Assembly: GCA_030142905.1 (NCBI GenBank) | Contig: JASJOG010000287.1 | Location: 248,001-312,000 of the forward strand | Direction: 5' to 3' | Length of the DNA stretch: 64,000 bases | DNA from: Heliopora coerulea | Taxonomy: Eukaryota > Cnidaria > Anthozoa > Scleralcyonacea > Helioporidae | In this document: positions 22,936 to 35,400 of the stretch, piece after piece | How positions within the stretch are numbered: the stretch's first letter is position 1 | How the letters are laid out: the number at the start of each line of letters is the position of its first letter | The notes under the pieces: model-generated | Database searches by the model: none | What the model saw: only the letters and a program-made list of their open reading frames with translations | Told to the model about the DNA's origin: nothing | Translations under genes and position numbers: made by a program

Positions 22936-22997
22936 CCCTGGTAAAAGACGAGACACGCGTTTATGAAGTAACCTCTCAACCGTCTATTTTTGAATTT

Positions 22998-23237
22998 GTG
23001 CAAGGGGACGAACAAATGTTGTCCTTTGTGCAAAAGATAATCTCGGGCAGATCAAACTTAGATAATTTAAGTCACCTATTTTCCATCGCAAGGCGGGAAT
23101 TTTATGACCTGAGAAGTAATGGTAACATGCTCTTGTTATCTAAACCAAATACTAATGCAATGAAAAAAAGCTTTAAGTATAGAGCGGCTGTGATCTGGAA
23201 TGCCCAATCATTAGAGGACAAAATTTATGAACTTTGA
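22998..23237 (+). pseudogene. Non-LTR retrotransposon ORF2 C-terminal fragment
   Basis: The frame includes LLLSKPNTNAMKKSFKYRAA followed by VIWNAQSLED, the pattern found at the C-terminus of jockey/CR1-group reverse transcriptase ORFs. It has no start of its own and ends at a stop at 23237, so it is a 5'-truncated tail. Confidence 0.65.
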
Positions 23238-23339
23238 AATTCAGTATTTTTAATTGTAAATAGCTTGGTTTATATTTTTAGTATTACCATTTAAAAGCTC
23301 TGATGTAAGCTCTTGCAGTAAAGCTAAAAGCTCTTACAA

Positions 23340-24712
23340 GATAAAAGCTCTTACAGTAACAAGAAAGAAAATCCTATTTTATTTCCTTATAAATTGATCG
23401 GAAACGACCTTACTCGCTGTAATGAGGAAAAAGATCTGGGGATAACAATAACCTATAATCTTAAAGGGGTACTCCACTCAAAATACAAGTTGGGTTCATA
23501 TGAAAGATCTTACGAACATTAGGCCATCGGCAAAATTTCTCTCGGTAATTTCATTTAGTTAAGGAGATATTGTACGCCAAAGTTCGAAATTTTGCTAAAT
23601 TTGCGACGCCATGTTGTCTTTCCCGAGCAGACGCGGATTGTCAGCGGAGTACCAAATATGACGTCACTGAGTGCTTCTTGCTCGATTACCAATGTTTTGA
23701 AGTTAATTACAAATAAGCGTTGTCGGAAAGAGTTCTTCTGAGGAAATTTGTTCTAGTTCAAGCCGTTCGAACTCCTCAAATCTGGATGAAGAATTCGGTC
23801 CTCTGCAAATAGATGTCTGGGTGTCCTAAAGCGGACTTGTCATGATTTGTCTGATGTACGAGTTAGAAAATCTCTGTATTTATCATTGGTCAAATCGCAG
23901 TTAACCTATGGTTCTCAAGTATGGTCCCCTGATACTGCTATGTTGAAGAAAAGAATCGAAGGAGTACAAAGACGTGTAACACTGTGGATTTTAATACTAA
24001 AACGTGGAGATTTATCTTATGTGGATCGTTTAAAAACGCTAGATCTCTTACCTCTTGCTTATAACAGAGAGATCAATGACTTGATGTTTTATTATAAATG
24101 TCGATGTGGTTTAATCGACCTTGACATTGACACTTTTACACCTATTGTCTGTAGTCGCACAAGAAGGGGTTCGTCATTGTATTTGCAAACTCCCTTCTGC
24201 AAAACTAGCACTTTTAGATCATCATACTTCAATAGAATTGTTAACCTATGGAATCATATTGTTAAGATAGCTCCATTTGGTACATTTTAATCTCTCGGTA
24301 GTTTTAGATTATTTTTATATAAGCCTTACAAGGAACTCCTGATAACAATTTTTGATCCTGAACTACCCTGCACTTATTCTTTGTGTAGGACCTGTCCTTG
24401 TCATGGGTAATTTTTACTTACTTTAATGATTGCATGTATAGTATATTATACTTAGTTTTATTTTAATTGCGGCTGACCCCTTGCATGGGACTTGTCCCGT
24501 TCGTGTCAGGCCATATTTAGTAATATTCTGAATATTCTGAATTAAAGCTGTTAAAACAATTAATTTAAATATCCTTATTTCTTATTTTCTCTTTTTAATT
24601 TCTTATGTGTGCTACACGGCCTAATGGAAAACAACTGAACATTTTTTCCCTGTAAATACATTTTATTATTGGTTGATTAGTTACCGTGTATAAATAAGAT
24701 TAAATAAATAGA

Positions 24713-24743
<31 letters not shown>

Positions 24744-24745
24744 AA
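23340..24745 (+). mobile_element. Second non-LTR retrotransposon tail with (TAAA)n end, interrupted by an insert
   Basis: Coding at 23395-23464 gives RCNEEKDLGITITYNLK. It resumes at about 23810 as CLGVLKRTCHDLSDVRVRKS, then YGSQVWSP and IEGVQRRVTLWIL, a typical reverse transcriptase C-terminal region of the CR1/Rex/jockey type. A stop follows at about 24288, and a later CRTCPCHG-like end follows in the same region. The sequence from 23465 to about 23790 (starting GGGGTACTCCACTC) breaks the ORF and is a separate insertion. A (TAAA)n tail lies at 24695-24745. Confidence 0.75.
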
Positions 24746-25298
24746 ATTTATAATTAAGAAACGTGGCAATGAACGGTTCCTTGTTTGGACCGTTAATTAT
24801 CTGATTTCCTAATTATGAATTCGTATTATCTATTCGTATTATGATTTCTTAAACGATTAAACGGACTAATCAAGTTAAACTCCCAAAGTTCTCTCGATTG
24901 CAGCGTGTCTGGTATCCCAAAAGTGAGACCTATCACTAGCGCATTGTAAACAAGTCAACACGGTCAGCGCACTGCTTGGTTCTGCTTTGCACAAAAAGAG
25001 CACGCATGGCTTATAAAATCCAGCGAAAGGCAATTCGATTTAATTCAATCTTTAAAATATAATTAAGGTATATTGCTTTGAATACCGAGACCATGAGCAA
25101 TATGAATAATTTGTTGAAAAGAGCTTCTATAAAACCAAGCTAGTGAAATACGTAATAACAATTTCGGTTATTCACGACACAGCAAATTTTTCCGATGAAA
25201 TTTTCGGGGGGAATCGCCTCCCCTGCCCCCATCAGTTACGCTACTGTCAAAAAGAGGTGTCCGCTTTAGAGAGGTGTCCGCATTGAGAGAGTTGAGTG

Positions 25299-28242
25299 TA
25301 CCTGAGGACAACTTTACAAAAAACAATATAAAACAAACTCCGAAAAGAGAAGCATCTTGGTACCTAAAATATGATCAAAAACACAAGACAAGGTCGGGAA
25401 GGTAATATTTCGATTATTTTACACGCTCAGTCATTGCCAAACCTAAAAAGCTATCTTTTATCCCTTTTCGGTCCAAGACTTCTCTTCACGAGTGAAATCG
25501 TCTGGTGTTAGCCAGAGTAAAGTGATTGTTGTCTGTTTGTTTAAATAGTCATAAAAATAGCATTAAGAAATCCTTTGGCATTGAACCTCATGCACGAACA
25601 TGGACGTAGAGTTTTGCTTTTGTCTAGGGGAGAGGCTGAAATTCGAGGACGAGGTGCATGAGTGGCATAACCTCTTGGCGATTGTGCGAATCGAGTTCTA
25701 CGGAAAATTGTTAACAGCTGATCGTTTGTGGCACAGACTAAACCTTTACTAAGTGACAAAATTGACAACTTATTGGTAAAAAATTAATCATAGAATAGAA
25801 TCAATCGCTAATTAGACTGTGCAGAATCTTATGTAATTTAAAGAGATATACACTCCACTGTCCACACTCTAGAAAAGGATGTGCACTTACCGCCACTCGG
25901 TAGCTACTTCATTTACCCCTGATGATATTGTATCACTACTCCCGACTCCAACAAAACACTGACCCTAATCACTTGATACAATATGATGAGGGGTAAATGA
26001 AGCACCGACTCGCCATTCTCGTCCCCAGTGTCCTTGCGGAAGAGAATGCCCCACGTATTAGATATCCTATCATAATATGGATTTTCTCGTTATTAAATTA
26101 AATTTAATTACTGGGTTGTCTTATGTGTACATGGGCGCTTTCGGCTGACCGGGATAATGAGGCTATAACAGTTATATAACCCTACCCTCTAATTGTGAAT
26201 GGTGATTGATGAGTCATTTGCTGCAATATTTCTGGGGGCTGAGCCCCCTCATTAAGATTTCTGGGGGGGGCTAGAGCCCCTCAGCCCCCCATACTCTACG
26301 TCTATGTGTACGAAGTTTGCATTTTGTCATGAAAAATGAAAATGAATTGAAATCTGCCTTTGCGAATAGTATTATGATGAACTTTAGCAGTAAAATTTAG
26401 ATAGAGATTTACGAATCATTGTGGACAACTTTCACTTGTGCAAATGCAGCTGCGATGTGTGGTTTGCAGTTGGCTTTTTGGTTGAACTTTCAGATGGAAT
26501 CCGTGTCACTGTTTGTATAGATGCTTTCGGTCAATCTTCGTTGCTTAGGGACAGTTTCGCTAAGTTTCTTGCTGAAACACACATGTAATTTGTTTACTTA
26601 GATGACAAAGGCTTAATCTTACACCGTTTATAATTCGTATCAATTAGTTTTAAATTTTTACCTGATATCATTGTTCTGTAATTAAGCATCATAGGGATGA
26701 AATCTATATGTTGTATTTAATATTGAGTTGCTGGAACTTGCCTAAATTTGTATGAGTATGGAGCCTTCTATGTAAGCGGCATGGAGCTTGAATCTGTTTG
26801 CTCTCTTCCGCGGCCTCGTTTTTCTACCTTCTACTTTGCTGAGAAGATTACAGAAAGCACTTGGCCCCGTACTAATTATCTATAAATCATCGAAGAGTAT
26901 AAAAGAAGCCTCAAACTTTGGACTCATCAGTAGTCAGCAGAAAGGCTACGGTAGAGAGAACAACGATATTTGGACATACTTCAACAGGAAGGAGAGGACG
27001 AAAGAGAGTCAGACGACGCTGAAGACCTTCCGAACGGTTGAAAGCTATTTACAAACTTTTCTTACCTTAAAAAACTGATATCCTTATTACAATTACTTTA
27101 TTTCGTTGACCTTGGTAATAAACATCCTTTTTAACCTCTCTTTGAGCGACAATCAGTGACAAATTAGACTGGGACACTTGACAGAATCATTACTTGGCCG
27201 CTAAAGAGTTACAGGGAAGAGTTACAGGAAGTTTCAAACTATAATCTCTGACCAACCAATAACTTGAACAAATACAAAATTCAGAAAACAGGGTGCTGGG
27301 TTACTTCTTACATTTCAACCTCCTCAGAAAATGAACTATCTACCGAACAAGTACTATCTTTGTTACAAGCAATTAGACAGAGAGTCTACTGTCATTGGTA
27401 GTTAAAATAGCTAGAATTCCTTCGAAGTTGCATTTTTTATATTTTGCAAATATTGGATATCAAGACGCATTTCTTCGCTACCCGGTCTATTTCAAACCAA
27501 ACCTACAAGGAATGGGAAAATATACATGTACAATGATGAAATTGTATATGAATGGAAACTTCCTCAACCTTTACATGTATGATTTCGCATTCCTTCGTTT
27601 TTTCTTCTCTGATACGTTTTTTCTTTGTTCTTTCTTTAGTTCTATTATTGTAATTTGTTGTTGACATCACTCAGAGATTTCATAAGTCGGTGGCCAGTTG
27701 GGCCTTGGACAGAGTATGAATGCTCAAACTGTACTAGTTCTGCAAACTCTTTCAACAGCGGTGAAACACGATCACAAACAACTCAGCTTTTCGATTTTGG
27801 TCTCTTCATATTTCAGTTTATTTAGTTTGTTTTTAACAAATGTTTTTAACCATATTTGTTACACAAATGACAAAGACTTTATTTCCTTTGTAAGAGCAGT
27901 CTAGAATGGTTTAACCTAACTAAGCGTGCGTGCCAGAACTTTCTCTGAACTTGTCGGCAAACTCATTACAGACTATTGCAAGTATGGTGTTAAGTAGTTA
28001 GATAGACAATGATCTTTTCACTGATTCTACAAAATGCTAACCACGAACTCCAGATCATTTTAATCGGGCTAACATTAGATGATTTTGCTCGTCAGGGGTT
28101 TACATCCTGTCAAAGGGTATTGAAATTTTAGGGTTATCAACGGGTATTGAAATCAATAGTTTAAAATGAAAAGAAACATTGATAAACCTTAAGTAGCTTG
28201 CATTCTGCTGGGAAAACATTGAGGGAAGTAACATCTAAATCT
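25299..28242. other. Intergenic part of copy 2 without a recognised gene
   Basis: Small features only: an inverted repeat with about 35-bp arms near 25890-25930 and 25970-26010, a dispersed motif CGTCTGGTGTTAGCCAGAG near 25499, and a TATAAAAG box near 26898. Open frames at 26788-27078 and 27395-27664 have no recognisable domain and poor coding character. Confidence 0.5.
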
Positions 28243-28548
28243 TCAGTGACAAGTTTTTACTTCAGCAGCTTGGAATTTATCAAATGCCAAGGGAGTCAAG
28301 TTTCCTTTTCGAATTGTTAATATAAGCTCAAAAGAGGTCCTTAACTTTACGTTGTCTTGGTTGATGTCCACTTGAGATTCTGGTTTAATACTTCGTTGTC
28401 TCCTCGTTGAGAAATTCTGCTCAAACTCTTTGGTCAGGTTTTGTGTTGCATTGCGATTTGAACCAAAAATTTCATGTCTGTCCGTTTGCAGTTTAATTCG
28501 GATATTAAAGCGCAAGTCAATGCAAATGGTAATGAAATCAAAAACCAA
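28243..28548 (-). CDS. Unassigned open frame, possible exon
   Basis: A 101-codon minus-strand frame contains two N-glycosylation sequons (NAT, NLT) and a charged, non-repetitive composition. I do not recognise the product. It could be an exon of a neighbouring secreted-protein gene or chance. Its copy-1 counterpart would lie just left of the window, so conservation cannot be tested here. Confidence 0.2.
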   Translation of the reverse strand: MVFDFITICIDLRFNIRIKLQTDRHEIFGSNRNATQNLTKEFEQNFSTRRQRSIKPESQVDINQDNVKLRTSFELILTIRKGNLTPLAFDKFQAAEVKTCH

Positions 28549-29061
28549 AACAGTCTTGTCATCGAAATGCGTCAGTGGTCACAACGTTATGACGTCGAAG
28601 GCCAGGCCTCTTTTAAGTCCCCGCGCATTTTCGGTCACCATCCAAAGAAGACCAAAATAACACGGATGAATGGACGGGACTGAATATTAAAGTCACCTTG
28701 ACGCCACAATATTTCCAGTACAGCCATAATTTGGAAACTATCTGATTTGAAAAGCCTGAGTGATTAGAGCATTCACGAAGAATTTTAACGTTGGAACAGC
28801 AAATCCTTCGGCAATATTATAACCAGAAGCAATTATACGCTCAGAGATTTTTATAACACAGTCGTTCATCGCAGGTGAGCAAATTATGAATCAATATTTC
28901 GGCATGTCGTAATAACTTTTCTTGTTTCTTCTCCGTCTCTAGTCGTACCACACTAATTTGTGTGTAGGGGACGTCTGACATACTACGCTAATTTCTGGGT
29001 ACCTTACTTGTGACCTTTGTCTTTTTCCCATTCGCTTGTTTCGTTTTCATTTAAGGACATC

Positions 29062-32000
29062 ATGAAGCCTTCACTGCTGTTCGGTGTAACGTTAGGGCTC
29101 ACTGCTCTGTTCAGCCTTAGTGAAATTGCCAATGCCATGAATTCGTCGACACCATCACCAGGAGAAATGTCTAGGAGGGATCCCAGTCGACTTAAACCGA
29201 AAAGACCAGGTGACTATTATAATATTTTTGCGGAGGCAAATGTTTTCGTTCCATATAATGTATGTTAACTACATATTAGCGCTCGTTCATGTCTTGTCTT
29301 GATGCAAATGCCATACTCGTTTGGAAATTTGCAATGCCTCGTTGACCTTACATAAAATCTGCTTCATATTCCGGACGTAGTCTTGCGAAAACCGTCAGTT
29401 TATATCAGTATTTCCACAGTGTGAACAAGGCAACACAACGACCTTATCGAAACATAATGGCAATAACTACAGAAGGAAAACTGATCCTGTCATTATGTCT
29501 TAATGTTTGGTCGTAATGGCTGCAGAGTGCACGGACTAGGGAATCGTGAATAAATTCTCCTTGTCCCTTGTGGCGGGTTGGATCAACTTGTTAACAAACT
29601 TTGTTCACACTAAATGTTTATTAAAGAGTAACCAAGAGTTACAGTTGTCAAACTGGGCCGCCGTTGGAAGCATTTATCCTGCACCTAATTGGTTCTGGTT
29701 AAACCATTCAACTGTTGTTAAAATTTCATCGCTGCTGTGACTTCACAATAGTAACATTTTACTCAGATTGCTATGCTGGTCTTGAAGCAGGAGACAAGGT
29801 ATTAACGGAGGTTTGTGTTTGTCGAGACTGTCACGTCAAGTATAACAAGTTTCCTTGAAAATAAGTTTAACTTGCCGCTGTAGGTTCTTAATTCGTGCCT
29901 TAGAAGGAAGTAATAATGCTTCACAGTTTGTGTCTAAATATTTGTCAATATTGAAATATGCTCCGAAATTGTATTTGTTTGGTGCGTGGCTTAATGCAAC
30001 AAACCGACGAAAACCCTGCAAACAGTCGACCGATTCCAGTTATCCTGTCAAACAAGAATATCAGTGAATCACCTGGGTCAAATCTTTCCATTCACACGTA
30101 CTCTTGATATACATGCACGTCTACAAAGATAAAAACTGATATATATTTGCCTAGGAATCCTGCCTGCTGGGATGCCGAATTCAGAAACAAGTGAAGTAAA
30201 TTCACTCTTCTTCTATAGGTCTCACTGGCCTTTATTAAGCAATTACAAAAGCGATCAAGGTTCATCCATGCTGTCGAGTGAACGAAGTAGCTAATATAAT
30301 ACGTTGTTTTAAGTCGAACATTAACAACGAAAGTTGTTGAAATAAAGGATTGGCAGATGCAAATTTCGTTCAGATGCAAATGAATGATAATTCAGAGACT
30401 CCAAACTATCAGATAATAGATAAGCTATGATTACGTCTTACGCAACAAACAGGGGAAATCGTCCTGGGAGGTGTAGGATATGTCAGACACCCACACTTTT
30501 TCGCAAATCGAAAGACAAAACGCTGTATTGGTTGGGAAATATTGAATGCTCGGTAAAACGCGGTGATAAACTGATCTATTGAACCAGGGGCATCGGAAGC
30601 GGGGTAAACGGGGCGTTGCCCTCCCCCAAATTTTCGGTGGGGGACCAGAGAATGTGTGGACCACCACTTTTTAAGGCAACACAAGTGTCCCAGTTTAAGT
30701 TAAGAAGCCATATGTATATGTACTGAAAATTCTGAAGTGTGTATTTGAGTCACAAAATTTGATTCCGGAGGAGAGAGGGCAGCGAGGCTGCAGATCGCTC
30801 TATCGACTGTTCCTATTGACCTGTAGTTAGCTCTATTTTTAGCTTGGATCTGCGCCATAAATTAGCCCGATCAATTGTATTAAGTAAACGAACCTTTAGC
30901 AAATCACGAATTCGACTTTGAACAACATTCAGGTTATCGTTTTGGCATCTGTATAATGACGTGAAATGGCCATTGGGGTTTTTACCCTTGGACCTTAGGA
31001 GGACCGACACTTCTAAGAGTGTTTACATGGAAAATTCCCAACCTTATTGACACATAAACGACAACAAATTTTACAAGGGATTTCAAAGGGAGGCGAGACC
31101 TCGGGAGAAAAGAGCTAGCCTAGCCCTACAAGGAGGACTGGCTCGCTTCCTTGTAAGCACTACCTTAAAAGCACTACCTTAAAATAGAAGATTCATTTCT
31201 GGCACTCTAATGTCCTTCTTCGAAATATAAATTCCATTTCATGTCATCGTATGAAAATGCCAAATAAAAAAAGTTAAACCAATACCAGCCGACAGTTTGA
31301 AAAAAATATAAAATATTTTTCAATGGACTCTTCTTTAAGAATATTTAGCGATTTTCATTGCTGTTATCTCTTTGGAAATGTCGTTTGGGAGCTCTAAAAT
31401 TTAAGAAACTTTGCCGATGCTGCATGCCTCAGCCCCCCGCAAAGATATTTTTTACAAAGTAACGATAACGAGCTCTGATTGGTTGATATCGGTGTTTGGA
31501 TCAGAGTATCAAAAAACGGGAACCGACTTGAGACATTTCAAGGACTTGCGATATATTGATCAGCACTGGCTATCCTCTCTTTGACCCCCCACCTTTCTAC
31601 GGATTCTTTTTTAAAATTGACTAGGACTCTAGTCCATTTTTTTGTTTTGATTACTCGAGTTCTTTTCATCTCCACTGGATTTCTTGATTCGAGGATAAAG
31701 TAATTGGCAAGCCTCAGGCATGAAAATTGTAAGAGAGACCTCTTTCTTAACAAACAATCACACCTCACCAAAAAAATCTTGATGTAACCAAGAGTGCAGC
31801 ATATATTTATTAAATGAATACATGTATACTTATATGTATATGTTTATGTCTATGATGTCTATATATATATATATATATATATATGAATTGAATACTTGTA
31901 ATCCAGGCATAGTAATGTTATGATTTTTTGTTCTCCGGATTTGTGTTTAACTGTGTCGAGCTTTCGACTTGGTCCTTCAAGTCTTCGTCAGGTTATCTGA

Positions 32001-32447
32001 CGAAGACTTGAAGGACCAAGTCGAAAGCTCGACACAGTTAAACACAAATCCGGAGAACAAAAAATCATAACATATATATATATACATATACACGTCAGAT
32101 ATTACAGAGTCCTCACGTCGTTACTCCGAGTTTCACGTTGTATATATATATATATATAATACTGTGTAGACAGGTTAGTAACTGGCATGACTGATCTCAA
32201 AGAAGTTATCAACCTTTTAGCTTTTTACTATATGTATGTGTATGTGTACGTGTATGTGTGTGTGTATGTAAATATACATATATATCTATATATATATATA
32301 ACTATAGACGGAACCGTTTCGGCCTACTGGGCCTCATCAGTGTAGTGCTGACGAGTAGGATGGAGAAGCCTACATTATATAGGCAACTCAAATGTTCCAC
32401 GCTTGTGGTACATCTAAGCCATGCCAGAGCGCTCTAACTAGAGACTA

Positions 32448-32489
<42 letters not shown>

Positions 32490-35400
32490 CCTGGGACAAA
32501 AGTTTAAGACCACCCTTAAAAATCTCTTTGTTTACCCCTACTGGTACTCAGTGATTGCATCAGCTAACGTTATGTATTGGATCAGCAGCGCATTGCACTA
32601 TTTTGTTCACTTTCTAGATAATCATTCCCCGATCGTTACAGTTACTTGAATAGAGTAGTACTTTTTTCTTAATTTGCTCCTGTTTGAAATTCCCTGATAA
32701 TGGGTAAAAAATCATCTCTCACAGCAGTTCAGAGGGCACAAATTGTTATTCTCCAAATGGAAGGCTATTCAGAACGGCAAATTTGTAAAAAAATGACTTG
32801 TAGCAAGACTGCAGTTCACAATGCTAAGAAATCTGGTTCATACGAAGACAAAAACCGGTCTGTACGACCTCGCAAAACCACATCCAGGAACGACCACCTC
32901 ATAAGGCGAACAGCTGTCCGATCACCAACATGTTCTTCAAAGAAAATTCATTCATCACTCCTTTCAACCGGTACGGATGTCAGTTAGAAAACTGTTAGTC
33001 GACGTTTGGCCAGTGACTTTGGGTTAAAATCATGTAAACCTGCCAAGAAACCACGGCTTACCCCTGCAATGAAGGTCAAACGACTAGCCTTTGCAAAAAA
33101 ACATGTGAATTGGGCCACTGAACAGTGGAGCAAAGTGCTATTTTCTGATGAGTCCAGTATCCAACAGTTCACTGCATGCAAGCACAAAGTTTGGAGACCT
33201 GTTAGAAAACGCTATGATGAGAGGTATACACAGCAGACTGTCAAACACCCACCTAACATCATGATATGGGGTGCTATGTCCGTCAAATGAACAGCTGGGC
33301 TGTTTTTCTTACCAAAAGGGACGACTATGAATGGACAAAAATATGTTGCTTTGATGAAAGAAAAGTTGGCGCTATACATGAACGAGCACAACTGCAGGAT
33401 TTTTATGAACGATGGTGCACCTTGCCATAGATCGAAGATTGTCAAAGAATTTTTGAAGAACAAGAAGATTTAAGTCATGGACTGGCCAGGCAACAGTCCA
33501 GATCTCAATCTCATAGAGAACTTGTGGAACATTCTGAAGAACAAGGTTGCCGACAAGCACCCCAGAAGTGTCAAGGGTCTTGAGGAAGCCATTAAAAATG
33601 TTTTAATATGAATTGGGTAGATGAACTATCCTCCGAGTATTGCCGTAAACTGATTGAAAGTATGCCAAGACGCCTGGAGTTGGTGATTAAAAACAAGGGT
33701 GGTCATACTAAATACTAACTCTAAAATAATGAATACTAATTAGTTCAGCATTTTCATGTATGAATGGTGTAAATATGTTTCACTTGAACACTTCTTAAAA
33801 AGTAATATCACCAATAAAGTTTATTGATCTATTTAATGTACAATTTCGTTGTTTTTAATAAAATATCCATGGTGGTCTTAAACGTTTGTCCCAGACTGTA
33901 TATATGTGAATGAACATATGTATATATTTATATATGTATGAATGAACGTATATCCAGGTACAAGCTGGAACTCTCTTGACCTTGACCTTAACCTTAAGCA
34001 AGAATCTTTTCTCTCGTTGTTTGACAGTTCAAGTTCTGCTCCTGCCACATGCAAAAGTTGGTGAAAATTTGAAGATAAAGTGTGAAGCAAAAGTCCCCTA
34101 TTCAGTGGTTTTCAAATGGGAAGTTAATGGAGTAAAATCCGTTAAAGGGGACGAAAGAACCAAAGTCGAATTCTCGTCCCATGAGTCGATATTGACGATA
34201 CGTAAGGCTACGATCGATGATTCGGGATTTTATAAGTGTATCGCTCGGTAAGTGAGAGGTATTGGCAGCTTATTCTTTTACCATAAATACTAATCAAAAG
34301 AGTTGTTAGGGACGGTCTCCCCCCCCCTTTTCAATTCGAAGCACATTTTCAAAACAAGCGAAAACAAACTCTGTTTTTTTCCTCACAGACCTTTCTTCTT
34401 CGTCGCTTGGTCGGTACAAAAACCTCAGGCGTATACTTTCCCGAGTATAGACTTCACACTCGGTTAAAAATTAGAATAAAAAAGAATAGAATACCAGAGC
34501 AATGGTACTCCTGGTAGAAGGATCCTAAAACATTGATACGAATTCAGCTCTTCTATGTATATATGAGCATAAAATAGAATTCAGAAGCAGATAAACATTT
34601 CACTAGTCCAATGTTGAAATAAACTTTAACCCTATTTAACATGGCATATAAAAAAAAAAAAAAATATTAAAAGTCACAAAATTTCAGCCGAATTGGACAA
34701 GCGGTTCAAATTTTATGAAACAAAGTGTAGGTGGGGGGGCACACCCCCCATGTGAAATAGGGTTAATATGTTTTGAACTTAATTCTTCTTCAGTTAAAAA
34801 TTAAAAATGCTCTATGTATGTATGTGTGTATGTATATGTTTATGTGTACGTGTATATGTATATGTGTATGTATATGTATATGTATATATGTAAGTGAATT
34901 ATACCTATATGGAAAGTCGTATAGGTTGATGAATATATGATAAAATTCATTAATAATCTTTTTCTTCGATTGTTTTCAAGTTATAACGGAACGGAAAAGA
35001 GTAGCAGGAGATTTATACAAGTGAAACCTCGAATCACGGTCAAGCTTAAACCAAAATCTGCAGTAATTGATGGAGGTAAGTACAAAAGATTTAAAATTCC
35101 CCTTTCTGATTAAAAGGAAGAAACCCTTCTCGAAAAAAGTTCTCGAGGAACCAGTAACAATGTGCCGACGAAAATGATTAGAAATATATCTATAGAAACT
35201 ATAGACGAAATGGTAAAAAATAAACAAATAAATTTTTTAGCATTTGTACTATTTAAGCCTGGAAATTTCTATCAGAATTTTTGTTAGGTTGTGATATGGC
35301 GAGTGCATATAGGTGGATGAGAATGTTTCAGCACTCTGACGCTAACGAACGTCCACAACTTCTCTGATGACGGCCTAAGCTCACGTACCAAAAGCTCAGA

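Larger units (their letters stand above)
22551..25246. mobile_element. hAT-like element nested in the pogo-like shell
   Basis: It begins CAGTGGCGTAACT and ends AGTTACGCTACTG, the same terminal family as the 186-bp MITE at 11211. A clear 8-bp TSD is not visible, probably because the flanking repeats have decayed. It encloses non-LTR retrotransposon tails. No hAT transposase was recognised. Confidence 0.6.
22412..25298. mobile_element. pogo/Tc1-mariner-like element (outer shell of nested transposons)
   Basis: The left end CAGTCAACTCTCTC and the right end GAGAGAGTTGAGTG are inverted repeats that continue through AAAGCGGACA-type sequence and are flanked by TA on both sides, as expected for TA-targeting elements. 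The internal part has been invaded by an hAT-like element, and no transposase of its own was found. Terminal sequences are internally repetitive (several 'gtccgc..tagagag' units). Confidence 0.65.
31800..32486. repeat. TA microsatellites with hammerhead and palindrome fragments, copy 2
   Basis: TA runs (31860-31884, 32076-32092, 32140-32158, 32285-32301, 32453-32486) separate repeat fragments. These include the 75-bp palindrome, a 3' hammerhead half near 32107-32140 on the minus strand, and a complete-looking hammerhead near 32300-32350. The last TA run is the Tc1 target. Confidence 0.8.

Noticed and set aside
26788..27078. 96-codon plus-strand frame after a TATA-like box
   Set aside because: No recognisable domain, no splice partner and composition like the surrounding noncoding DNA.
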